Assembly (NCBI GenBank): GCA_004144595.1 | Contig: SEEM01000013.1 | Span: forward strand, 29,609-93,608 | DNA from: Hyphomicrobiales bacterium | Lineage (GTDB): Bacteria > Pseudomonadota > Alphaproteobacteria > Rhizobiales > Beijerinckiaceae | Length of the DNA stretch: 64,000 nt | Direction of reading: 5' to 3' | In this document: positions 56,748-64,000 of the stretch, in pieces | How the letters are laid out: each line of letters begins with the position of its first letter | Position numbering within the stretch: the stretch's first letter is position 1 | The notes under the pieces: generated by a model | The model's database searches: none | Told to the model about the DNA's origin: nothing | Seen by the model: the letters and a program-made list of their open reading frames with translations, nothing else | Made by a program: the position numbers and the translations under genes

Positions 56748-57167
56748 ATGCAGGCGATCCGAACCGCAATGGCGGCGATGCATCAGCGCAGCGAGGCTAT
56801 TCCCCCGGTCAGCGCGGCGGTGGAATCGCTGGTGCGACAGGTCATCGCGCAGATCGCCGACAAATGGACGATGCTGGTGCTGGAAGCACTGGAGGAGCAT
56901 GGGACGCTGCGCTTCACCGAGGTCGGACGCATCGTCGGCGGCATCAGCCAAAAGATGCTGACCAAGACCTTGCGCGAGATGGAGCGCGACGGGCTGGTGA
57001 TCCGCACGGTTCATCCGGTGATTCCGCCGCATGTCGACTATACGCTGACCGAACTGGGGCGCGAGCTCAGCGCCGCCTTCTGCGGCGTCTGGACCTGGGC
57101 CGAGACCTATTACGGCGAGGTCTCGGCGGCGCGGAAGGCGTTCCGCGAGCGGGAGGGCGGGGCGTAA
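56748..57167 (+). CDS. HxlR-family transcriptional regulator
   Basis: VIAQIADKWTMLVLEALEEHGTLRFTEVGRIVGGISQKMLTKTLREMERDGLV; divergent from SDR. Confidence 0.92.
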   Translation: MQAIRTAMAAMHQRSEAIPPVSAAVESLVRQVIAQIADKWTMLVLEALEEHGTLRFTEVGRIVGGISQKMLTKTLREMERDGLVIRTVHPVIPPHVDYTLTELGRELSAAFCGVWTWAETYYGEVSAARKAFREREGGA

Positions 57168-57170
57168 GCC

Positions 57171-57593
57171 TTAAAGGTCCTTGGTCAGGTAGACCCGTGT
57201 CGCGCCGGGCGGCTTCGGCGCGATCTCGCCGAAGACCTGCCAGCCGAGCTTCTTGTAGAATTCCGGAGCCTGGAAGCTGATCGTGAAGAGCACGGCCTTG
57301 CTGCAGCCGCGCCGGCGCCCTTCCTCTTCGGCCATGGCGAGGATGCGACTGCCGATCCCGGTGCCGCGCAGGCTTTTCGGCAGGTAGACGGTGTCGATGA
57401 AGAGCAGGCCGAGCGAGGTGCGCCCCGCGAGCCCGCCGATCGGTTCGCCGGTTTGCGGATCGGATATGCGGATCTGCAATTCCTGGCGATCATGCCGGCC
57501 GATCGCGGCGTCGTTGTAGTCTTTCAAGCCTTCGCCGAGCAGCTTGCGGAAAGCGTCGTCTTCGGCGTCGGTGAGGGTGATTTCGGGAGGCAT
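57171..57593 (-). CDS. GNAT-family N-acetyltransferase
   Basis: LFIDTVYLPKSLRGTGIGSRILAMAEEEGRRRGC, FYKKLGWQVFGE. Confidence 0.85.
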   Translation of the reverse strand: MPPEITLTDAEDDAFRKLLGEGLKDYNDAAIGRHDRQELQIRISDPQTGEPIGGLAGRTSLGLLFIDTVYLPKSLRGTGIGSRILAMAEEEGRRRGCSKAVLFTISFQAPEFYKKLGWQVFGEIAPKPPGATRVYLTKDL

Positions 57594-57628
57594 GGTGGGT
57601 CGTCTTTTCGAGAACGGTATCGGTTGGC

Positions 57629-59980
57629 TCAGCCGGCCTTCTGCACGAAGCTATCCAGCACCATCTTCCGGCCGGCCTTGTCGAAATCGACGGTCAGCTT
57701 GTTGCCGTCGACGCTGGCGACGGAGCCGGGGCCGAACTTGACGTGGAAGACGCGGGCGCCCTCGCCATAGGCGGATTCGCCCGAGGATGTCGCGGTCAGC
57801 TCGCCCTCGATCATCAGCGGGCCGCGCTGGCGAGAACCGCCGCCGAAATTGCCCTGGCCGAAGCCGCGGCCGCTTTCCGAGAAACCGCTACCTCCGCCGC
57901 CGTTCTTGGCCCGGTTCTCCTGCGCGCGCTGCCAGCCCGGCGTGTTATAGGACGAGCCGAAGCTCTCCATCCGGTCGAAGCGAGACGCGCCGTATCCGCC
58001 TTGCGAATAGGCGGTGGCGGCCTGCTCGACCTCGACATGCTCCTCCGGGAGTTCGTCGATGAAGCGGGAGGGCAGGTTGGTCTGCCAGAGGCCGTGCATC
58101 CGGCGGTTCGAAGCGAAATAGAGCTTCAGCTTCTTGCGGGCGCGGGTCAGGCCGACATGGGCGAGGCGGCGCTCTTCCTCCAGCCCGGCGCGGCCGCTCT
58201 CGTCGAGCGCGCGCTGGTTCGGGAACAGGCCCTCCTCCCAGCCGGGCAGGAAGACCGTGTCGAATTCCAGCCCCTTGGCGGCATGCAACGTCATGATCGA
58301 GACGCGCGCCTCGGCCCCTCCGTCCCCGACATCCATCACCAGCGAGACGTGTTCGAGGAAGGATGGCAGATCGGGGAACTCGTCGAGAGAGCGGACGAGT
58401 TCCTTGAGGTTTTCCAGCCGCCCGGCGGCATCGGCCGAGCGGTCCTTCTTCCACATTTCGGTATAGCCGCTCTCCTCCAGAACGAGCTCGGCGAGCTCGC
58501 CCTGCGGCATGTGCTCGGCGCGGGCCGACCAGCGGCCGAAGGCGTCGACCAGCTCGCGCAGCGAGGTGCGGGCCTTGGGCTTCAGCTCGTCGCTCTCGAC
58601 CGCGGCGCGAGCCGACTGCATCAGCGAGAAGCCGGTGGCGCGGGCGTGATTGTGCAGGAGCTGGATGGTGGCGTCGCCGAGACCACGCTTCGGTACGTTG
58701 ACGATGCGCTCGAAGGCGAGATCGTCGGTCGGCGACACGACGCAGCGCAGATAGGCCAGCGCATCGCGGATTTCGGCGCGCTCATAGAAGCGCGGGCCGC
58801 CGATGACGCGATAGGGCACGCCGGCCTGGACGAAGCGCTCCTCGATCTCGCGCATCTGCGCCGAGATGCGTACGAGCACCGCGACCTGGCCGAGGTCGTG
58901 ACCCTTGCTCTGCATCGCCTCGATCTCGTCGGAAACCAGCCGGGCCTCCTCCTGGCTGTCCCAGGCGCCGGTGACAGTGACCTTCTCGCCCAGCGCGTCC
59001 TCGGTGCGGAGCGTCTTGCCGAGGCGGCCTTCGTTGCGGGCGATCAGCTTCGAGGCGGTGGCGAGGATATGGCCGGTCGAGCGGTAGTTGCGCTCCAGCC
59101 GGATCACGGTCGCGCCCGGAAAATCGTGCTCGAAGCGCAGGATGTTGTCGACCTCGGCGCCGCGCCAGCCATAGATCGACTGGTCGTCGTCACCGACGCA
59201 GCAGATGTTGCGGCGGCCCTGTGCCAGCAGGCGCAGCCAGAGATACTGCGCCGTGTTGGTGTCCTGATACTCGTCGACGAGGATGTAGCGGAAGCGGTCG
59301 TGATAGGTCTGGAGCACGTCCGGATAGTCGCGGAACAGCGTCAGGCAATGCAGCAGCAGGTCGCCGAAATCGACCGCGTTCAGCGCCTTCAGGCGCTCCT
59401 GATAGGCGGCGTAGAGCTTGCCGCCCTTGCCGTTGGCGAACACGGCGGCTTCGCCGGCGGGCACGTCCTTGGGGCTGAGGCCGCGGTTCTTCCAGCTATC
59501 GATGAAGCCCGCCAGCATGCGGCCGGGCCAGCGCTTCTCATCGATATTCTCGGCCTGGATCACCTGCTTCATCAGGCGGATCTGATCGTCGGTGTCGAGA
59601 ATGGTGAAGTCGCTGCGCAGGTCGAGCAGCTCGGCATGGCGGCGCAGGAGCTTCGCCGAGATCGAGTGGAAGGTGCCGAGCCAGGGCATGCCCTCGGCGA
59701 CCGGGCCGACGAGATGGGCGACACGCTCCTTCATCTCGCGCGCGGCCTTGTTGGTGAAGGTCACGGCGAGAATCTGCGACGGGTAGGCGCGGCTGGTCGA
59801 GATCAGGTGGCCGATGCGGGTGGTCAGTACGCGGGTCTTGCCGGTGCCGGCGCCGGCCAGCACCAGGACCGGGCCGTCCGTCGCCTCGACCGCCTGGCGC
59901 TGCTCCGGGTTCAGTCCCGCGAGATAGCCGGCCGCCGGCTGCGCGGCAGCGCGCGCGGCGAGGCCGCCGGGGCGGGGCAT
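57629..59980 (-). CDS. UvrD/PcrA/Rep-type ATP-dependent DNA helicase
   Basis: [91 protein letters not shown]; start ~59980 uncertain. Confidence 0.95.
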   Translation of the reverse strand: MPRPGGLAARAAAQPAAGYLAGLNPEQRQAVEATDGPVLVLAGAGTGKTRVLTTRIGHLISTSRAYPSQILAVTFTNKAAREMKERVAHLVGPVAEGMPWLGTFHSISAKLLRRHAELLDLRSDFTILDTDDQIRLMKQVIQAENIDEKRWPGRMLAGFIDSWKNRGLSPKDVPAGEAAVFANGKGGKLYAAYQERLKALNAVDFGDLLLHCLTLFRDYPDVLQTYHDRFRYILVDEYQDTNTAQYLWLRLLAQGRRNICCVGDDDQSIYGWRGAEVDNILRFEHDFPGATVIRLERNYRSTGHILATASKLIARNEGRLGKTLRTEDALGEKVTVTGAWDSQEEARLVSDEIEAMQSKGHDLGQVAVLVRISAQMREIEERFVQAGVPYRVIGGPRFYERAEIRDALAYLRCVVSPTDDLAFERIVNVPKRGLGDATIQLLHNHARATGFSLMQSARAAVESDELKPKARTSLRELVDAFGRWSARAEHMPQGELAELVLEESGYTEMWKKDRSADAAGRLENLKELVRSLDEFPDLPSFLEHVSLVMDVGDGGAEARVSIMTLHAAKGLEFDTVFLPGWEEGLFPNQRALDESGRAGLEEERRLAHVGLTRARKKLKLYFASNRRMHGLWQTNLPSRFIDELPEEHVEVEQAATAYSQGGYGASRFDRMESFGSSYNTPGWQRAQENRAKNGGGGSGFSESGRGFGQGNFGGGSRQRGPLMIEGELTATSSGESAYGEGARVFHVKFGPGSVASVDGNKLTVDFDKAGRKMVLDSFVQKAG

Positions 59981-60117
59981 CGGGGCCGATGAGGTTTCAT
60001 ATCCAGACAAGGGCGCAAGCTGCTCGTGCGTGATTCGTTCTCGACGCAATATAGGATGTCGCGAGCGGGATTGCGCGCTCGCGCAGGCGATTTCTGCAGG
60101 GCGGCACGGCTTCAATC

Positions 60118-60209
60118 GTCGTGCTCGCCGTTGCGGCGAGCACGACGCCTTGGACAACGATCTTCGCAAAGTGAAGACGTGGATGGTCGGGACAAGCCCG
60201 ACCATGACG
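60118..60209. repeat. Two-hairpin REP-like element, copy 3
   Basis: GTCGTGCTCGCCGTTGCGGCGAGCACGAC...GTGAAGACGTGGATGGTCGGGACAAGCCCGACCATGAC. Confidence 0.87.
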
Positions 60210-60222
60210 CCAGCGGGAGCGA

Positions 60223-60660
60223 CTATGCTTCCGGCTCGAACGTCATCGCCACGCCGTTGATGCAGTAGCGCAGGCCGGTGGGCGGTGGGCCGTCGGGGAA
60301 GACGTGACCGAGATGGCCGCCGCAATTGGCGCAATGCACCTCGACGCGGACCATGCCGAACTTGCGGTCTTCGCTGGTCTCGACGGCACCTTCCAGCGGC
60401 TGGTCGAAGCTTGGCCAGCCGGTGCCGCTCTCGAACTTCTTGCCCGCTTTGAACAGCTTCTGGCCGCAGCCGGCGCAGGAGAAGGTGCCGGCGCGCTTCT
60501 CGTAATTCAGCGCGCATGAGCCGGCCCGCTCCGTGCCATGGCCGCGCAGAACCTGATATTGTTCCGGCGTGAGACGCGCGCGCCATTCGGCGTCTGTGAG
60601 CTGGAAGGGGAAGCTCTCGTCCTGCTTCTTCTCAGCTCCTAACATGCTCATCAGACCCAT
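60223..60660 (-). CDS. msrB: Peptide-methionine (R)-S-oxide reductase
   Basis: CAGCGQKLFKAGKKFESGTGWPSFDQP, CANCGGHLGHVFPDGPPPTGLRYCING. Confidence 0.96.
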   Translation of the reverse strand: MGLMSMLGAEKKQDESFPFQLTDAEWRARLTPEQYQVLRGHGTERAGSCALNYEKRAGTFSCAGCGQKLFKAGKKFESGTGWPSFDQPLEGAVETSEDRKFGMVRVEVHCANCGGHLGHVFPDGPPPTGLRYCINGVAMTFEPEA

Positions 60661-60783
60661 TGCGATCTCCTTGCTGGCGGGGCGCCTTGTCGGCTTCGTA
60701 CCGCCAATATGGCGTCTGATCGAACAGATTTCAGCCCCGCGGCCCGGGCGGATTTTCACGATGCCGTGGAGTCCTCCCGGATG

Positions 60784-60801
60784 TCGTCACCGGACCGTCA
60801 C
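60784..60801 (+). promoter_or_regulatory. Possible Pho-box-like direct repeat TCGTCAC-CGGA-CCGTCAC
   Basis: GTCAC repeated with 11-bp period, ~46 bp upstream of proposed btaA GTG start. Confidence 0.4.
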
Positions 60802-60846
60802 GCGACTCCTCTAGCAGCCCGGCCACCCGCAAAGGGAGGAAAACCG

Positions 60847-62100
60847 GTGACGCAAACGGCACGCGCGGCCCGCCGCATGACAAGCTCCGGCCTGGGACAG
60901 GCTGTCCGGCGCAGCAAGACGCTCTCAAAGTCCGGCATGCTGGAATGGCTATTTGCCCGCGCCTTCTCCGGCCTGGTCTACCCGCAGATCTGGGAGGACC
61001 CGGTCGTCGACATGGCAGCGCTGGAACTCAAGGCCGGCGACCATGTCGTCGCGATCGCGTCCGGCTCCTGCAACATCCTGTCCTATCTGACGGCGGCGCC
61101 GATCCGGGTCAGCGCGGTCGATCTCAACGCCGCCCATATCGCGCTCGGCAAGCTCAAGCTCGCGGCACTGGCGCGGATTGAGCGGCAGGAGGACTTCCTG
61201 CGCTTCTTCGGCAGGGCGAACGAACCCGCCAATGTCGCGCTCTACGATCGCGAGATCGCTGACCATCTCGATGCGGTCTCGCGTGGCTACTGGGAGGGGC
61301 GGGGCTTGAACGGGCGACGCCGGATCAATCTCTTTGCGCTGGGATTCCATCGCTACGGCCTGCTCGGCCGCTTCATCGGCACCGGCCATATTCTGGCGCG
61401 CCTCCTCGGCGGCAACCCCAAGGCGATGCTGGCTGCGCGTGATCTCGCAGAGCAGCGGGCGCTCTACGACAAGCATCTCGCGCCAGTCTTCGAGCGCAAG
61501 CTGGTGCGCTGGCTGGTGCGCCAGCCGGCCTCGCTCTACGGGCTCGGCATCCCGCCGGCGCAGTACAAGGCGCTGGCCGCAGATGGCGAGGACGGTATTC
61601 TGGGTGCGCTGAAGCGCAGGCTGGAGCGGCTGGCCTGCGATTTCGACCTCAAGGACAACTATTTCGCCCAGCAGGCCTTCGGGCGGCGCTATTGCGAGGG
61701 GCCGGACGCAGCTTTCCCGCCCTATCTCCAGCCGGCGCATTTCGCGGCGGTGACGGCGCGTGCTTCCGGCGTCACCTATCGCCAGAGCGCGGTCACGGCC
61801 TTCCTGGAAGACCTGCCGGCCGAAAGCTGCGACGCCTATGTGCTGCTCGATGCGCAGGACTGGATGAACGATGCCGACCTGAAAGCACTTTGGTCGCAGA
61901 TCACGCGGACGGCCCGGCAGGGCGCACGGGTGATCTTCAGGACGGCCGCGGACGAGCGCCTGCTGCCCGGCCGGGTGCCGGCTGCGATCCTCGACCAGTG
62001 GCACTACGAGGATGAGACGAGCCGCGAGCTCTGCCGGCAGGACCGCTCGGCGATCTATGGCGGCTTCCACCTCTATGTGCTGAAAGGGCAGAGCCGGTGA
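60847..62100 (+). CDS. btaA: BtaA-like (DUF3419) diacylglycerol 3-amino-3-carboxypropyltransferase
   Basis: FSGLVYPQIWEDPVVDMAALELKAGDHVVAIASGSCNILSYL, AVDLNAAHIALGKLKLAAL; GTG 60847 with GGGAGG RBS chosen over track start 60709. Confidence 0.88.
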   Translation: MTQTARAARRMTSSGLGQAVRRSKTLSKSGMLEWLFARAFSGLVYPQIWEDPVVDMAALELKAGDHVVAIASGSCNILSYLTAAPIRVSAVDLNAAHIALGKLKLAALARIERQEDFLRFFGRANEPANVALYDREIADHLDAVSRGYWEGRGLNGRRRINLFALGFHRYGLLGRFIGTGHILARLLGGNPKAMLAARDLAEQRALYDKHLAPVFERKLVRWLVRQPASLYGLGIPPAQYKALAADGEDGILGALKRRLERLACDFDLKDNYFAQQAFGRRYCEGPDAAFPPYLQPAHFAAVTARASGVTYRQSAVTAFLEDLPAESCDAYVLLDAQDWMNDADLKALWSQITRTARQGARVIFRTAADERLLPGRVPAAILDQWHYEDETSRELCRQDRSAIYGGFHLYVLKGQSR

Positions 62101-62774
62101 GCGCGGCGGAGACGCCGGCCGGCACGGCTGCCGGGTTGATGGACCGGATCTACCGGCATCAGCGCCATATCTACGACGCCAGCCGCAAGTTCTACCTGCT
62201 CGGCCGCGACCAGCTCATCGATGGCTTGCAGCTCCCCGCGGGCGGAAGCGTGCTGGAAATCGGCTGCGGCACCGGGCGCAACCTGGTCCGGATCGCCCGG
62301 CGCTATCCGGATTGCGCCTGTTACGGGCTCGACGTCTCCAGCGAAATGCTGGCGACGGCGCGGGCTTCGGTTGCAAAGGCGGGCCATGAGGACCGCATCC
62401 GGCTCGCGCAGGGCGATGCCACCGGCTTCGATCCGCAGGCGCTGTTCGGCCGGGCCGGCTTCGACCGGATCGTCATCGCCTATGCGCTGTCGATGATCCC
62501 GCCCTGGCAAGGCGTCGTCGCCGAGGCGTTGCGCCGGCTCGAGCCTGGCGGTTCGCTCCATATCGTGGATTTCGGCGATCAGGCCGGGCTGCCGGCGGCT
62601 TTCAAGGCGGTGCTGCTGCGCTGGCTGGCGCAGTTCCATGTCACGCCGCGCGTGAGCCTCCCGCAGGTGGTAGCGGCCCTGGCAGAGGCTGCCGGAGCCG
62701 AATGCCGGCTCGGCGCGCCGTATCGTGGTTATGCGATCCACGCCGTTGCGACACGCCCCCGGGACGCAGCGTAG
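62097..62774 (+). CDS. btaB: BtaB-like SAM-dependent N-methyltransferase
   Basis: Class I MTase VLEIGCGTGRNLVRIARRYPDCACYGLDVSSEML; overlaps btaA stop. Confidence 0.87.
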   Translation: MSAAETPAGTAAGLMDRIYRHQRHIYDASRKFYLLGRDQLIDGLQLPAGGSVLEIGCGTGRNLVRIARRYPDCACYGLDVSSEMLATARASVAKAGHEDRIRLAQGDATGFDPQALFGRAGFDRIVIAYALSMIPPWQGVVAEALRRLEPGGSLHIVDFGDQAGLPAAFKAVLLRWLAQFHVTPRVSLPQVVAALAEAAGAECRLGAPYRGYAIHAVATRPRDAA

Positions 62775-62797
62775 CGGCGCGCCGGTCTTTTGTTCTT

Positions 62798-62843
62798 GCA
62801 TCGGCATTATCCGAAAGCCGCGTCGCACTTTTCGGGCCGATGC
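62798..62843. repeat. Compound repeat copy C (right hairpin clear, left half decayed)
   Basis: GCATCGGCATTATCCGAAAGCCGCGTCGCACTTTTCGGGCCGATGC; preceding GGACGCAGCGTAGCG resembles copy A. Confidence 0.75.
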
Positions 62844-62853
62844 TTTAGCCCCT

Positions 62854-63663
62854 ATGCTGGCGGCGATGGATGCCGCCGACGCCCCGCCTGAACAATGCCG
62901 CTTCGAAGCCCTGCGCGACCGGCTGCGTCAGCTCTATCACGGCCGCTCGCCGGCGGCGCTGCGCTTTCAGGCGGTGACGACGGTCGTCGACCTCCTGATC
63001 ATCGCCTTCTTCATCCTGACGCCGCTGCTGCGGGAAAAGTCGGCCTTTCTCTGGATCGACTATTCCGTCGCTGTGATCATGGTCGTCGAGATCGCGGCGC
63101 GCCTGTTGGCTTCGAGCAACATGTTCAGGCTGCTGCGCCAACCGTCCATGCTGCTCGACCTGTTCATCCTGCTGACGCTGCTCATGCCGCAATGGCTGGA
63201 GAATTTCGGCTTCCTGCGCATCCTCAGGCTATGGTCGCTCTCGCATAAGGGCATCGTCTGGGCGCAGTTCCGCCAAACCCGCTTTCGCGAGTGGGAGAAC
63301 GTGGTCCGCGCGCTGAGCAATATCGCGACCTTCCTCTTCGTGGTGACCGGCTTCGTCTACACCTTCTTCTTCCAGCATGAAGGCGGGCTGGAGAGCTATG
63401 TCCAGGCGCTCTATTTCACGGTCGCGACGGTGACGACGACGGGCTTCGGCGACGTGGTCCTGCCCGGCATCGCGGGCAAACTGACCTCGATCCTGGTGAT
63501 GATCGTCGGGATCACGCTGTTCGTGCGTCTGGCACAGGCGCTTTTCCGGCCCAACAAGGTCCTGTTCCCTTGCCCGGAATGCGCCCTGCAACGGCACGAA
63601 CCCGATGCAGTCTATTGCAAGGCCTGCGGGCACAAGCTCAAGATTCCCGATGACGACCCGTGA
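62854..63663 (+). CDS. Voltage-gated-type cation (potassium) channel with C-terminal zinc-ribbon-like motif
   Basis: TM segments, pore TVATVTTTGFGDVVLPG, C-terminus CPECALQRHEPDAVYCKACGHKL; ATG 62854. Confidence 0.82.
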   Translation: MLAAMDAADAPPEQCRFEALRDRLRQLYHGRSPAALRFQAVTTVVDLLIIAFFILTPLLREKSAFLWIDYSVAVIMVVEIAARLLASSNMFRLLRQPSMLLDLFILLTLLMPQWLENFGFLRILRLWSLSHKGIVWAQFRQTRFREWENVVRALSNIATFLFVVTGFVYTFFFQHEGGLESYVQALYFTVATVTTTGFGDVVLPGIAGKLTSILVMIVGITLFVRLAQALFRPNKVLFPCPECALQRHEPDAVYCKACGHKLKIPDDDP

Positions 63664-63708
63664 GCTGCTGTGGAGAGCCGTGGCTCCGGTCTTGTCGCGG
63701 CTGTCCCC

Positions 63709-63799
63709 GTCATGGTCGGGCTTGTCCCGACCATCCACGTCTTCCTTCATCGAGACCGGTGTTCAAGACGTGGATGCTCGCCACAAGGGCGAGCATGAC
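63709..63799. repeat. Two-hairpin REP-like element, copy 4 (reverse orientation)
   Basis: GTCATGGTCGGGCTTGTCCCGACCATCCACGTCTT...AAGACGTGGATGCTCGCCACAAGGGCGAGCATGAC. Confidence 0.9.
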
Positions 63800-63844
63800 G
63801 AGGCTGGGCTCAGCCCGATGGAGCGACAAGCCCGCCGAAGCCGT

Positions 63845-64000
63845 TCAGTGCCGGGTTTCTGTCGCCGTCTCGGTCTCGCGCTCACCGGCGGCCTCGTCGA
63901 CCCGGATCGCGGATTTCCGGGGCATGCCGATGATGCGGCCGATCGTGGCCGGCAGCGGCATCATGCTGTGCGCCGCCTTCATCAGGGCGATATTGGCGAG
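63845..64000 (-). CDS. 3' end of a CDS truncated by the window edge, product unknown
   Basis: Open minus-strand frame LANIALMKAAHSMMPLPATIGRIIGMPRKSAIRVDEAAGERETETATETRH*. Confidence 0.5.
   Translation of the reverse strand, partial: LANIALMKAAHSMMPLPATIGRIIGMPRKSAIRVDEAAGERETETATETRH

Noticed and set aside
57743-59992. 749-aa plus-strand ORF opposite the UvrD-type helicase
   Set aside because: Mirror ORF of a clear helicase gene
57629-60586. N-terminal extension of the UvrD-type ORF to 60586
   Set aside because: The extension crosses a REP-like repeat and msrB; helicase homology begins near 59930, so a start near 59980 is preferred

Overview
High-GC alphaproteobacterial chromosome segment, most likely Hyphomicrobiales/Rhizobiales and possibly Bosea-like (genus is inference from gene order and protein style). 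Left part: methionine genes (ArsR-methyltransferase fusion, metF, metH), a PAS/degenerate-GGDEF protein, a MacAB-type exporter, an AmpD-like amidase, a TerB/DnaJ-type co-chaperone, a lytic transglycosylase, RNase P RNA and an ohr/ohrR pair. Centre: a near-complete dcw cluster (mraZ-rsmH-ftsL-ftsI-murE-murF-mraY-murD // ftsW-murG-murC-murB // ddl-ftsQ-ftsA-ftsZ-lpxC-bamD-recN ... ligA). It is broken at two places by antisense genes, and each break is followed by a CtrA-like TTAA-N7-TTRA motif. Right part: AraC/MFS, AraC-AzlCD, aminopeptidase P, two small unannotated ORFs behind a three-dyad operator-like region, prmA, SDR/HxlR, a UvrD-type helicase, msrB, a probable betaine-lipid btaAB operon and an ion channel with a zinc-ribbon tail. 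Several intergenic repeat families recur: a two-hairpin REP-like element (4 copies), a compound GCATCGG...CCGATGC element just upstream of three genes, and two copies of a ~155 bp inverted repeat at convergent gene ends. No CRISPR, prophage, tRNA or complete transposon was seen. The best candidates for something undescribed are the small-ORF locus at 54.17-54.82 kb and the compound repeat placed next to start codons. All family assignments were made by eye, without database searches.
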